The position numbers were made by a program, and so were the translations under genes. A DNA stretch of 38,472 bases from CAWUIO01 sp963922455. Lineage in GTDB: Bacteria > Bacteroidota > Bacteroidia > Cytophagales > Microscillaceae. Each line of letters opens with the position of its first letter. Within the stretch, counting starts at the first letter, position 1. Under the pieces are notes generated by a model, which saw only the letters and a list, made by a program, of their open reading frames with translations, was not told where the DNA came from and ran no database searches. Positions 25,087-34,292 of this stretch are shown in pieces. Location of the stretch: contig CAWUIO010000065.1 of the NCBI GenBank assembly GCA_963922455.1, positions 1 to 38,472 on the forward strand, given 5' to 3'.

Positions 25087-27948
25087 CTAAGACCTTCCGG
25101 GTAATTTTTCTTTTAAAAATTGAGCGGTGAAATTATTTTCGAGTTTGAGGATATCTTCGGGCAGTCCTTCAAAGCAAATATGCCCCCCTCCTTCTCCTCC
25201 CTCGGGGCCAAGGTCAATAAGCCAGTCGGCCGATTTGATCACCTCCAGATTGTGCTCAATGATCAAGACCGAATTTCCTTGGTCAATCAAGGCTTGAATG
25301 GCATCGAGTAAACGACGAATATCGTGAAAATGTAGCCCCGTAGTAGGCTCGTCAAAAATAAAGAAAGTCCGGTCTTTTTTTTCTTTGAGATAAGAAGCCA
25401 ATTTAAGTCGTTGAGATTCGCCTCCACTAAGCGTATTGGTAGATTGGCCCAGTTGAATGTACCCAAGGCCTACTTGTACCAAGGGTTGTAAAGCTTGTAC
25501 CACACTCTTACTTTCTTTAAAGAATTCGACGGCATCTTCAATGGTCAAGTCTAGTACTTGTGAGATGTCTTTATCCTTGTAGGTAACTTCTAATATTTCT
25601 TTTTTGAATCGTCTTCCGTCACAGGTCTCACATTTTAGAAAGATATCGGCCATAAACTGCATTTCTACCTTGATGCGTCCTTCGCCTTCACAAGTTTCAC
25701 ATCGGCCTTTATCCACGTTGAATGAAAAGTGGGCCGGGGTGTACGACCTTTGCTTCGCCAAGGTCGTAGCCGCAAATAATTTTCGGATCGCATCGTAGAC
25801 CTTGGTGTAGGTAGCAGGATTGGATCGTGAGGAGGTCCCGATAGATTTTTGATCTACCATCTCAATTTGTTGAATATGGCCCACATTGCCCGAAATGCGA
25901 TCAAAAAGACCCATCGTATCGTTGGGCTTGCCTAGGTTTTTGGAGAGGGCTTTGAATAAAACCTCCTTGACAAGGGTAGATTTACCTGAACCACTTACGC
26001 CACTCACCACACATAAGACATCCAGCGGAAACTGGACTTGTATATTTTTTAAATTATTTTGCCGAGCCCCGTGTACCTCAATATACTTACTCCAAGTTCT
26101 CCTTTGCTTGGGAAGGGGAATATCGTCCTTGCCAAACAAATAATTATAGGTGAAGGAGTCCTCTAAGGTAAATTGGGTGTTTATACCTGAGAAAGGGTTT
26201 TCCAAACGAACCTTACCTTGGGCCTTGCTTAATTCTTGATGGCTCAGGGAAAATACCATATCTCCCCCCCGAGACCCTGCTTCCGGGCCCATATCGATAA
26301 TTTGGTCGGCGGCCTGCATCACGGCTTCTTCGTGCTCGACTACAATAACTGTATTGCCCAGGTTTTTAAGATCTTTTAAAACTTCCACCAGGCGGTCGGT
26401 ATCGCGGGGGTGGAGCCCCACGCTAGGCTCATCAAGAATGTACATAGACCCTACCAGGGCACTACCCAGGGCCGTGGCGAGTTTGATCCTTTGAAATTCT
26501 CCCCCCGATAGAGAAGCGGTGAGCCGGTTGAGGGTAAGGTACCCTAGCCCAACTTTCTCTAAATATTTTAGACGGTTCTGAATTTCTGCTAAAAGACGGC
26601 GACTGATTTCCAATTCCTGGGGCGTTAATTCCATTTTATCAAAGAAAAGCAACAAGTCGGAAATCGGTAAGAGCACCAAATCACTAATGGAACGACCGTG
26701 AATCTTTACATAGGAAGCATCTTCACGAAGACGTGTCCCCCGGCAACTTGGGCAAATAATCTTGCCCCGATATCGGGCCATCAATACCCGGTATTGGATC
26801 TTATGGTTTTGCGACTCTACATATTTAAAAAAGTCGTGAATGCCTTCAAAGTATTCGTTGCCATTCCATAAAAGATCTTGTTGTTCGGAATTTAGCTCGT
26901 TGTAAGGGCGGTGGACCGGAAAGTCAAATTGAGCGGTACTTTTTAAAAAAGCATCTTTCCAGGCTTGCATTTTCTCGGTACGCCAAGGGGCAATGGCATC
27001 CTCATATACCGAAAGGGATTTGTCTGGGATCACTAAGTCTGGGTCAATAGCTAAAATACTTCCAAAACCTCCACAGGTTTTACAAGCTCCGTAGGGACTA
27101 TTAAAGCTAAAAAACTGGACGCTGGGTTCTTCAAACTGGATGCCGTCCAATTCAAACTTATTGGAGAATATCTGGGGGCTTTCTCCGGCGATTTCTACCT
27201 GGCAGTACCCTTGCCCTTCATAAAAGGCAGTTTGAACCGAATCGGCAATCCGGAATTGATTGTTATCTTCCTCTTTATTAACAACATTCCGGTCTATAAG
27301 AATTGAGAGTTTTTGCTTTTCCAATTCGGCTACTTTTTCTTCACGCTCTATATACTCTTCAATGAACAGGATTTCACCTTCGGCCAAGACTCGAGAAAAT
27401 CCCTTTTGGAAAATAACTTTCAATTCATCCCCTAAGCTTCGTTCTTCAGAAACCTGTAAAGGAGTGGATATGGTAAAACGTTTCCCATCGGGGTAGGACT
27501 GGATAAAATCTACCACATCACTTACCGTATTCTTTTTGACCAACTGCCCAGAAATGGGAGAATACGTACGCCCAACCCGGGCGTAAAATAATTTTAGATA
27601 ATCGTAAATTTCGGTGGTGGTACCCACAGTGGCGCGAGGATTCCGGGTATTTCCTTTTTGCTCGACCGCAATAGCCGGTGATATACCCCGGATATAATCT
27701 ACCTCGGGTTTCTCCATCCGCCCTAAGAATTGACGGGCATACGAGCTTAGACTTTCTACATACATCCTTTGCCCCTCAGCAAAGAGGGTGTCAAAGGCAA
27801 GAGAGGATTTACCGGAGCCCGATAAGCCTGTTATGACAATGAGCCGGTTCCGGGGAATGACGGCATTGACGTTTTTTAAATTATTGACTTTGGCCCCCTT
27901 GATGAGGATATATTGCCGCGGATCTAATTCATCCAGATTTTCAAACAT
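25087..27948 (-). CDS. uvrA: Excinuclease ABC subunit A
   Basis: UvrA is the damage-sensing ATPase of nucleotide excision repair. Two ABC modules are complete: Walker A GLSGSGKS (about residue 40), signature LSGGEFQRIKLA, Walker B ILDEPSVGLHPRD, then GVSGSGKST, LSGGESQRLKLA and FDEPTTGLHFHD. The zinc sites are CKTC with CPSC in the first half and CETC-x19-CETC in the second. I chose the ATG at 27948 (953 aa). The open frame can be extended to a TTG at 27990, but those 14 residues look unlike UvrA. Family proteins usually start just before the IKGARVNNLKN-like segment, here ILIKGAKVNNLKN. Confidence 0.97.
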   Translation of the reverse strand: MFENLDELDPRQYILIKGAKVNNLKNVNAVIPRNRLIVITGLSGSGKSSLAFDTLFAEGQRMYVESLSSYARQFLGRMEKPEVDYIRGISPAIAVEQKGNTRNPRATVGTTTEIYDYLKLFYARVGRTYSPISGQLVKKNTVSDVVDFIQSYPDGKRFTISTPLQVSEERSLGDELKVIFQKGFSRVLAEGEILFIEEYIEREEKVAELEKQKLSILIDRNVVNKEEDNNQFRIADSVQTAFYEGQGYCQVEIAGESPQIFSNKFELDGIQFEEPSVQFFSFNSPYGACKTCGGFGSILAIDPDLVIPDKSLSVYEDAIAPWRTEKMQAWKDAFLKSTAQFDFPVHRPYNELNSEQQDLLWNGNEYFEGIHDFFKYVESQNHKIQYRVLMARYRGKIICPSCRGTRLREDASYVKIHGRSISDLVLLPISDLLLFFDKMELTPQELEISRRLLAEIQNRLKYLEKVGLGYLTLNRLTASLSGGEFQRIKLATALGSALVGSMYILDEPSVGLHPRDTDRLVEVLKDLKNLGNTVIVVEHEEAVMQAADQIIDMGPEAGSRGGDMVFSLSHQELSKAQGKVRLENPFSGINTQFTLEDSFTYNYLFGKDDIPLPKQRRTWSKYIEVHGARQNNLKNIQVQFPLDVLCVVSGVSGSGKSTLVKEVLFKALSKNLGKPNDTMGLFDRISGNVGHIQQIEMVDQKSIGTSSRSNPATYTKVYDAIRKLFAATTLAKQRSYTPAHFSFNVDKGRCETCEGEGRIKVEMQFMADIFLKCETCDGRRFKKEILEVTYKDKDISQVLDLTIEDAVEFFKESKSVVQALQPLVQVGLGYIQLGQSTNTLSGGESQRLKLASYLKEKKDRTFFIFDEPTTGLHFHDIRRLLDAIQALIDQGNSVLIIEHNLEVIKSADWLIDLGPEGGEGGGHICFEGLPEDILKLENNFTAQFLKEKLPGRS

Positions 27949-28272
27949 CGTATAATTAAGAGTAACATCTAATACAATCACTTGGCTCAAGGAAAGTTTC
28001 TATTACTATCTAAAATAAGTGAGAAAGATCCTTTGGCTAAGCGGTCTATTCCCTGCAAAATGGACTGCACTTTGGTTTTTTTAAGAAGCTTTAACCTTCC
28101 TTAAATACCTAGCAAATACCAAAATTAGCATTTTGTTCACAAAGTAAATGACTAAGGCCACAAAGCTAGACCTCCGATTCACAAATACCCCCCACTTTTT
28201 TTGAAAACGACGTGTTTTATTTGTCGTACAAATAGCAGAAGCTCACAATAAGAATCACAGCAAATCGTTAAA
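27949..28272. other. Divergent intergenic region between uvrA and the sigma factor
   Basis: The 324 bp are AT-rich with no credible ORF and no repeat unit. Minus-strand matches to TAnnTTTG occur at 28120-28127 and 28161-28168, but both lack a properly spaced TTTG. I saw no LexA-like palindrome. Nothing else stands out. Confidence 0.5.
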
Positions 28273-28881
28273 ATGGTGTATCAAATGAATCGTTATACAA
28301 TCAGTGATAGTAAACTCGTTTCGCTATACAAAAATGGAGATGAAAAAGCTTTTGAAGAATTAGTAGGTCGTCACAAGAATAAAGTTTTTACGACAATCTT
28401 ACTCATTGTAAAAGATCATTACATTGCAGAAGACTTACTCCAAGATACCTTTATCAAGGCAATCAAAACTATAAAGTCGGGAAAATATAACGAGCAAGGA
28501 AAGTTCTTACCTTGGATCTCCCGAATTGCCCACAACCTAGCGATCGATTATTTCCGTAAGGATAAGCGTTATCCATCAGTTCTGATGGACGAGAATACCA
28601 ATCTACTCAACACGTTAAGATTGGCCGAAGATTCCATAGAATCTTCACAAATCAAAAAAGAAACTTATACCCGGCTTCGGGTGTTGATACAGAAATTACC
28701 GGAGAAGCAAAGAGAAGTCCTGATCATGCGGCACTACGCCGAAATGAGTTTTCAGGAAATTGCCGATGCTACCAATGTGAGCGTAAATACCGCCCTAGGG
28801 CGTATGCGCTATGCTCTCATTAACCTCCGCAAACAAATGAAAAAATACAATTTGTCCTATGACAACAGTTTTTACCCATAA
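28273..28881 (+). CDS. ECF-type RNA polymerase sigma factor
   Basis: The 202-residue protein has sigma-70 region 2 (about residues 25-95, with AEDLLQDTFIKAIK and PWISRIAHNLAIDYFRK) and region 4 (about 135-190, with LPEKQREVLIMRHYAEMSFQEIADATNVSVNTALGRMRYA). No region 1.1 or 3 is present, which fits the ECF group. An ATG four codons downstream (28285) is an alternative start. The next small gene overlaps its 3' end by 23 bp. The cognate regulator is not obvious, but the overlapping 77-residue protein is a candidate. Confidence 0.9.
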   Translation: MVYQMNRYTISDSKLVSLYKNGDEKAFEELVGRHKNKVFTTILLIVKDHYIAEDLLQDTFIKAIKTIKSGKYNEQGKFLPWISRIAHNLAIDYFRKDKRYPSVLMDENTNLLNTLRLAEDSIESSQIKKETYTRLRVLIQKLPEKQREVLIMRHYAEMSFQEIADATNVSVNTALGRMRYALINLRKQMKKYNLSYDNSFYP

Positions 28882-29092
28882 TGATTTGATCCGCTACATA
28901 TATCGGGAGACTTCCAAACGTGAAAATCAAGTAATTGAAATTCTGTTGGAAACCGATTATGATTTCTTTCAAAGTTATCAAGATCTCCTCCAAACTCACG
29001 AAGAGCTAGATCATGCCAAAAGCTCTCCATCCGAGCAGAGTATCCAAAATATTCTGAATTTCTCCAAGACTTTCCACTACCATTCCGTTTAA
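28859..29092 (+). CDS. Small protein overlapping the sigma gene (77 aa)
   Basis: It starts inside the last 23 bp of the sigma factor gene and is therefore probably translationally coupled. The protein is helical and acidic: HNDLIRYIYRETSKRENQVIEILLETD, a middle with two aromatic residues, then SPSEQSIQNILNFSKTFHYHSV. It has no signal, membrane segment or Cys/His zinc motif. I infer a cytoplasmic partner such as an anti-sigma factor, from gene arrangement alone. The nth gene starts 18 bp later. Confidence 0.6.
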   Translation: MTTVFTHNDLIRYIYRETSKRENQVIEILLETDYDFFQSYQDLLQTHEELDHAKSSPSEQSIQNILNFSKTFHYHSV

Positions 29093-29110
29093 GGAAATCC
29101 TCGCTACTGC

Positions 29111-29785
29111 ATGCAATCATTGACCCGTAAGGAACGGTATTCCCATTTTTTGGCTCATTTTTCCCAAAATTTTCCCGATCCTAAAACCGAATTGGAATAC
29201 CGTAACCCTTATGAACTTCTGGTGGCCGTAATATTAAGTGCCCAATGCACCGACAAACGGGTCAACCTAGTTACCCCTCCTCTGTTTGAGAAGTTTCCCA
29301 CCCCGGAATTGCTGGCACTAAGTCATTTTGATGAACTCTTTCCCTACATCAAAAGCGTATCTTACCCCAATAATAAAACCAAGCATTTGCTGGCAATGGC
29401 CAAAATGCTCGTAGAAGACTTTAACTCGGTGGTGCCAGACAATGTCAGTGATTTACAAAAATTACAAGGCGTAGGACGAAAAACCGCCAATGTAATTGTC
29501 TCCGTCATCTATAACCAACCGGCCATGGCCGTTGACACCCACGTTTTTCGAGTTTCTAAACGGCTGGGCTTGGTTAATCAAAATCTCAAAACCCCGCTCG
29601 AAGTAGAAAAAGCCCTGATAAAACACATCCCCGAAGAAGTCATACCCAAAGCCCATCATTGGCTCATTCTCCACGGTCGCTATGTTTGCCTGGCCCGAAA
29701 GCCTAAGTGCGAAATTTGTGAGCTTCAATCTTTTTGTCGTTATTACGAGAAGAACTTTTTGCTTAACAAGTCCTCTAACAATTAG
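29111..29785 (+). CDS. nth: Endonuclease III (DNA glycosylase/AP lyase)
   Basis: This base-excision repair enzyme removes oxidised pyrimidines. The helix-hairpin-helix LQGVGRKTANV carries the catalytic Lys, and VDTHVFRV carries the catalytic Asp. The C-terminal iron-sulphur cluster motif is intact as C-x6-C-x2-C-x5-C (CLARKPKC, CEIC, CELQSFC). The length of 224 residues is normal. Its TAG stop overlaps the GTG start of the next gene by one base. Confidence 0.96.
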   Translation: MQSLTRKERYSHFLAHFSQNFPDPKTELEYRNPYELLVAVILSAQCTDKRVNLVTPPLFEKFPTPELLALSHFDELFPYIKSVSYPNNKTKHLLAMAKMLVEDFNSVVPDNVSDLQKLQGVGRKTANVIVSVIYNQPAMAVDTHVFRVSKRLGLVNQNLKTPLEVEKALIKHIPEEVIPKAHHWLILHGRYVCLARKPKCEICELQSFCRYYEKNFLLNKSSNN

Positions 29786-31659
29786 TGTGCGGCATTACCC
29801 TTATTTTAGACCGTAGCCTTCGTTTGGATGAAGGGCCCATCCTCCGTATGAACCGCAGCCTGTATCACCGAGGGCCCGATGCCAACGGATATTATCACGG
29901 CCAAACCTCATCTTACCAAATATACCTAGGAAATACACGCCTTAGTATTTGCGACCCCCAGGAGCGCGCCAATCAACCTTTTTTATCCCCAGACCAACGG
30001 TTCATTCTCATCTTTAACGGACAGATCTATAATTACCAGGATTTAAAAAAGCAATGTAATACTCCCTATGCTTTTCGGACCCAATCAGATACCGAAGTGC
30101 TACTTTACACCTTAGCTCAAGGTATTCTGAGCCAAACCTACGCCAAGGCACTTGCCAATCTCGAGGGAATGTATGCCTTTCTTTTATGGGACTCACAAGA
30201 AGAAAAGCTCTATTATGGGAGAGATCGCTCTTGCATAAAGCCTTTGTATGTATTTGAGAATGAAAACTACCTCATCTTTTCATCCGAAATACAAGGCATT
30301 TTAAACTCAGGGCTCATCACGGCTAGCTTAAATACCCGGGCTCCCCATGATTTTCTGAAGTATCGGTATCCTCAGCCACCCCACACCTTTTATCAAGGTA
30401 TTTATGAGGTGATTCAAGGAGGGTACCTCGAGACCGTAAAGACCGCAACGCGTGATTGGGCCCACGTAAACGCAGAAGACACACCAGGCCTTAGCCCTAA
30501 GCAGCTACCCATCAGGCAAAAACCCACCCTAGAACCAAGCAAACAGGTTGAACTAGCCCTTTTTGAAAGCCTTGAAAAGCAAATACCCCAAGAAGTCGCG
30601 TGGGGCCTGTTTCTTAGTGGAGGGGTAGACTCCACCTTGATCTTGGCTTTATTGCAAGCCCTTGGCAAGTCACGTATCCCGGCATTTATTATGAGCCCTC
30701 CGCCAAGCTTAGCGACATTTGCTTCTCGTGATAAACAGTTTGCCCGCCAAGCCGCCCGTCAGTATGGGGCTGAGCCAATTTTCATAGAGCTCGCATCCTC
30801 CGACCTTAACCGCCTTCCCGGATTCATGGATTGCTTGGATCAACCTTGGGGCGACCCTGCTTCCTTTTTGAGCTATTTACTAGCCGAAAAAGCCGCCCAA
30901 ACCACCAAAGTTTGTTTTTCGGGGGCCGGCGCCGATGAATATTTTGCGGGCTATAACCGTCACAAGGCCTTTGCTAAGTATTTAAAATGGCTTCCCTATG
31001 CGTCTACTTTTCCGTACTTGAAGGCCATAGGGAGCCTGCTTCCCGAAGGAAAAAAACTGCCAGCCCGTAAGCTATTCAGGCTGATACGACGCTTTACCTC
31101 GGGCTTAGACCGATCGCCCCAACGTACTTTTGAGCAATTTTCCCAGTTGCAAATTTTGCCCTATGCTACCCATACTGCTCAAAGAGACCCTACGCCCGAT
31201 ACTTTACTGGAGTGGGCCCTGGCTCAAGACCAACAAGGATACCTCCCGCATAATGTCCTGGCTTTTACCGACCGGGTCACCATGCAACATAGCTTGGAAG
31301 TGCGGGTGCCTTACTTGGATACTAAGCTTATACAATTGGCCCAGTCTATACCGGCTACACAAAGGCTCCGTCCCCAAGCCAAGGGCTTGTTGAAACAAAT
31401 TTTAAATAAGTACGGGGGTAGGGCCTATACTCAGCGACCCAAAGAGGGCTTCGGGATGCCCTGGGGCTTTTGGATTAAACAAAAGGAACAGCAATGGATC
31501 CCAGAAGAAATTCTAAGCCCTCAAAGCCCTCTCTTGGAGTATGTGTCCCGGTCGCATCTACAAGCCATGGTGAAGCAACACCTACAATCCCGGCGTGATT
31601 TTAGTCATGAGCTATGGGCCCTTTGGTCATTAAGTTACTTTTTACGCCAGAACTTTTAG
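29785..31659 (+). CDS. asnB: Asparagine synthase (glutamine-hydrolysing) family protein
   Basis: The start is GTG, giving MCGI. Cys2 is the N-terminal nucleophile of the class II glutaminase domain, which also has RGPD and FNGQIYNY. The synthetase domain has the PP-loop SGGVDST (about residue 278), SGAGADEYFAGY and a C-terminal VRVPYLDTKL with RPKEGFGMPWGFW. All key motifs are present. The 624-residue length is longer than E. coli AsnB (554) but common in Bacteroidota. The one-base overlap with nth implies coupling. It could be a specialised amidotransferase, but nothing nearby suggests that. A repeat unit begins 14 bp after the stop. Confidence 0.88.
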   Translation: MCGITLILDRSLRLDEGPILRMNRSLYHRGPDANGYYHGQTSSYQIYLGNTRLSICDPQERANQPFLSPDQRFILIFNGQIYNYQDLKKQCNTPYAFRTQSDTEVLLYTLAQGILSQTYAKALANLEGMYAFLLWDSQEEKLYYGRDRSCIKPLYVFENENYLIFSSEIQGILNSGLITASLNTRAPHDFLKYRYPQPPHTFYQGIYEVIQGGYLETVKTATRDWAHVNAEDTPGLSPKQLPIRQKPTLEPSKQVELALFESLEKQIPQEVAWGLFLSGGVDSTLILALLQALGKSRIPAFIMSPPPSLATFASRDKQFARQAARQYGAEPIFIELASSDLNRLPGFMDCLDQPWGDPASFLSYLLAEKAAQTTKVCFSGAGADEYFAGYNRHKAFAKYLKWLPYASTFPYLKAIGSLLPEGKKLPARKLFRLIRRFTSGLDRSPQRTFEQFSQLQILPYATHTAQRDPTPDTLLEWALAQDQQGYLPHNVLAFTDRVTMQHSLEVRVPYLDTKLIQLAQSIPATQRLRPQAKGLLKQILNKYGGRAYTQRPKEGFGMPWGFWIKQKEQQWIPEEILSPQSPLLEYVSRSHLQAMVKQHLQSRRDFSHELWALWSLSYFLRQNF

Positions 31660-31673
31660 CCCTCGAAGAAGCT

Positions 31674-31802
31674 GGGGCTGCCCCCGGCGATATACGAGGG
31701 TGGGCTGGTTGTAATTTTGTGCCGCCGGGGTCGGGCTTTCGCTACTCGCCTGCTCCCCGCCCGGCCCCAACGGGCTCAAACATGCCGCTCTATCCCTCAG
31801 CC
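31674..31802 (+). repeat. 130-bp structured repeat unit, solitary
   Basis: The outer end is GGGGCTGCCCCC (31674), the box CGGGCTTTCGCTACTCGC is at 31732-31749, and the inner block ends CTCTATCCCTCAGCC. Hairpin 1 is CCCCGGCG with CGCCGGGG. No inverted partner or GA/CT core follows, so single units can stand alone. Confidence 0.8.
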
Positions 31803-31944
31803 ATGAGCCTGAATACCAGCGATACGCAGCTAAAAACAATACCTCATAAGAGTTGATACACTTTTCAGAAAAAATTTCATTTATAAATCAGGTTCTTTTA
31901 GGAGAAACTCCATGAAATAGCAAACTATTTAGACATACATATCC

Positions 31945-31952
31945 TAAATTTG
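31945..31952 (+). promoter_or_regulatory. Candidate -7 element for the pyrophosphatase gene
   Basis: TAAATTTG matches TAnnTTTG and lies 46 nt before the ATG. No TTTG is found at the usual distance upstream. Confidence 0.35.
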
Positions 31953-31997
31953 CCCCGTTAGAAAATTTTGCATACGATAAAAAATCACGCGTGACTT

Positions 31998-34184
31998 ATG
32001 ACTCCAGAGACGATAATTCTACTACTTCCTCTATTTGGGGTTCTATCCTTGATATTTACCTTCGGAAAATCTGCCTGGGTATCTCGTCAAGACGTAGGGA
32101 CTGAAAAAATGGCGATCATCGCCAAAAACATTGCCGATGGTTCTATGGCTTTCTTAAAAGCAGAATACAGCCGGCTCATTATCTTTGTAATTATTGTAGC
32201 GGCCCTACTCGGGTATGGGGGGATGACCCAAGCCTCTTCCCACGTTTTAGTTGCTTTCTCCTTTATCATCGGAGCACTTTGCTCCGGACTAGCCGGTTTC
32301 ATCGGGATGGGAGTTGCCACCAAGGCCAACGTACGAACCACCAATGCCGCCCGGGAAGGATTGAGCCCCGCGCTTAAAATTGCCTTCACCGGAGGTTCTG
32401 TTATGGGACTCGGAGTGGTCGGCCTGGGCCTTTTAGGACTGGGTAGCCTGCTCTTGATATACAGTAATATCTTCCCATTCCACACGCCCGATGAAATTGG
32501 CCGGGTCTTGAATGTAATCACGGGTTTTTCTTTTGGAGCTTCATCTATTGCCCTTTTTGCTCGGGTAGGCGGAGGTATTTACACCAAAGCCGCCGATGTC
32601 GGAGCCGATTTAGTGGGTAAAGTCGAGGCCGGTATCCCCGAAGATCACCCGCTCAATCCAGCCACCATAGCCGATAACGTGGGAGATAATGTGGGAGACG
32701 TAGCCGGTATGGGAGCCGACCTTTTTGAATCGTATGTAGGTTCCTTAATCGGAGCCATGGTTTTAGGGGTTGCCTTTATGTCTTCTGGTAACTTCGCCGA
32801 AGTAGATACCCAATTTGGCGGTACGGCTGCCATTCTGCTTCCTTTGATGCTTGCAGGGGCTGGGATTATTACTTCCATCATCGGGACTTTTATGGTGAGC
32901 GTTAAAGAAGGCGGGAACCCACAGCGTGCCCTCAATACCGGAGAGTTTGGCTCTACCGCTATTTTGATCATCTTTTCTTATTTTATTATCAGTAATGTCT
33001 TACCGGCCGAATGGGAGTTCCGTGGACTTACCATCACTTCCTTGGGGGTATTTTTATCAACAATCATTGGAGCCGTAGCCGGGGTATTGATTGGCCTGAT
33101 TACCGAATATTACACCGGAACGAACACCCCCCCGGTTAAAAATATAGTACGCCAATCCTCCACCGGAGCTGCCACCAATATCATTGCCGGTTTGGCCGTA
33201 GGGATGCGATCTACGGCCATCCCGGTTATCATTATCGTAGCGGCCATTTTGGGAGCCTATCATTTTGCCGGCTTGTACGGAATCGCCATTGCTGCGGTGG
33301 GCATGTTAGCCAACACAGGTATTCAATTGGCGGTAGATGCTTACGGTCCTATCTCGGATAATGCCGGGGGGATTGCCGAAATGAGTGAGCTTCCCAAAGA
33401 AGTTCGTCAGCGTACGGATAAATTAGATGCCGTGGGTAATACCACCGCTGCCATCGGAAAAGGATTTGCCATTGGTTCGGCCGCTTTAACGGCTTTGGCT
33501 TTGTTTAGTGCCTTTATGGTCACCGCCGATATTCAAGTGATAGATGTTTCTAAGCCATACGTAATGGCGGGTCTCTTCTTAGGAGGGATGCTTCCCTTCT
33601 TATTTTCTGCTATGGCTATGGAGGCCGTAGGAAAAGCCGCCATGTCTATGATTGATGAAGTGCGTCGCCAGTTCCGGGATATTCCTGAACTACGTAATGC
33701 TTTGGAAGTAATGCGGAAAAATGACGGCAAAGAGACGGAAGACTGGACTCCCGAAGACCGCGCTATTTTTGAAAAGGCCGACGGGAAAGCCGAGTACAAA
33801 AAATGTGTGGAGATTTCTACCAACTCCTCGATCCAGCAGATGGTATTGCCTGGCCTATTGGCCGTGGTCGCTCCGGTGGCCATAGGGTTCCTAGGCGGAA
33901 AAGAGATGTTAGGCGGTTTATTGGCCGGGGTAACGGTTGCCGGCGTATTGATGGCGATCTTCCAATCCAATGCGGGGGGGGCCTGGGATAATGCCAAAAA
34001 GATGTTTGAAGAAGGGGTGGAGATTAACGGCCAGGTTTATTACAAAGGATCTGAACCTCACAAAAACGCTGTAGTAGGGGATACCGTGGGAGACCCTTTC
34101 AAGGATACATCGGGACCCGCTTTGAATATCTTGTTGAAGTTAATCTCGGTAATTGCCTTAGTAATTGCCCCATACCTCTTCTAA
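31998..34184 (+). CDS. hppA: Membrane-bound ion-pumping pyrophosphatase
   Basis: This 728-residue integral membrane enzyme hydrolyses pyrophosphate and pumps H+ or Na+. Many hydrophobic segments (about 16) are visible. The substrate loop GGGIYTKAADVGADLVGKVEAGIPEDHPLNP is followed by DNVGDNVGDVAGMGADLFESY, the acidic Mg-pyrophosphate site. The C-terminal acidic motif is DTVGDPFKDTSGP. GNTTAAIGKG carries Ala where potassium-independent enzymes have Lys, so it belongs to the K+-dependent type. Whether it pumps H+, Na+ or both is not decided here. A run of eight G occurs at 33969-33976. Two terminator-like hairpins follow. Confidence 0.96.
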   Translation: MTPETIILLLPLFGVLSLIFTFGKSAWVSRQDVGTEKMAIIAKNIADGSMAFLKAEYSRLIIFVIIVAALLGYGGMTQASSHVLVAFSFIIGALCSGLAGFIGMGVATKANVRTTNAAREGLSPALKIAFTGGSVMGLGVVGLGLLGLGSLLLIYSNIFPFHTPDEIGRVLNVITGFSFGASSIALFARVGGGIYTKAADVGADLVGKVEAGIPEDHPLNPATIADNVGDNVGDVAGMGADLFESYVGSLIGAMVLGVAFMSSGNFAEVDTQFGGTAAILLPLMLAGAGIITSIIGTFMVSVKEGGNPQRALNTGEFGSTAILIIFSYFIISNVLPAEWEFRGLTITSLGVFLSTIIGAVAGVLIGLITEYYTGTNTPPVKNIVRQSSTGAATNIIAGLAVGMRSTAIPVIIIVAAILGAYHFAGLYGIAIAAVGMLANTGIQLAVDAYGPISDNAGGIAEMSELPKEVRQRTDKLDAVGNTTAAIGKGFAIGSAALTALALFSAFMVTADIQVIDVSKPYVMAGLFLGGMLPFLFSAMAMEAVGKAAMSMIDEVRRQFRDIPELRNALEVMRKNDGKETEDWTPEDRAIFEKADGKAEYKKCVEISTNSSIQQMVLPGLLAVVAPVAIGFLGGKEMLGGLLAGVTVAGVLMAIFQSNAGGAWDNAKKMFEEGVEINGQVYYKGSEPHKNAVVGDTVGDPFKDTSGPALNILLKLISVIALVIAPYLF

Positions 34185-34189
34185 ATCGT

Positions 34190-34218
34190 AGGTACTCCTA
34201 TGAGGCGTGCCTTTTTTT
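34190..34218 (+). terminator. Terminator 1 after the pyrophosphatase gene
   Basis: AGGTAC (34190-34195) pairs with GTGCCT (34207-34212), including one G-T wobble, and a run of seven T ends the hairpin (34212-34218). It lies 5 bp after the stop. Confidence 0.5.
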
Positions 34219-34235
34219 ACGAATTTTATTAGCAT

Positions 34236-34275
34236 AAAAAGTCTGAATTCGCTTCATTTGCGGTTCAGGCTTTTT
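34236..34275 (+). terminator. Terminator 2 after the pyrophosphatase gene
   Basis: AAAAAGTCTGAA (34236-34247) pairs with TTCAGGCTTTTT (34264-34275) over 12 bp with one wobble, with a T-rich end. It is just 17 bp before the MscS start codon, so it probably separates the two transcripts or limits read-through. Confidence 0.6.
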
Positions 34276-34292
34276 CTTCTTTAGACACACCC

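Larger units (their letters stand above)
31660..31997. other. 338-bp intergenic region with a single repeat unit
   Basis: A solitary 130-bp unit occupies 31674-31802. The remaining AT-rich 195 bp form the upstream region of the pyrophosphatase gene and hold a candidate -7 element at 31945-31952. I see no gene. Confidence 0.6.

Noticed and set aside
27949..27990. Longer UvrA start at TTG 27990
   Set aside because: The added 14 residues look unlike UvrA, and an ATG at 27948 gives the usual N-terminus.
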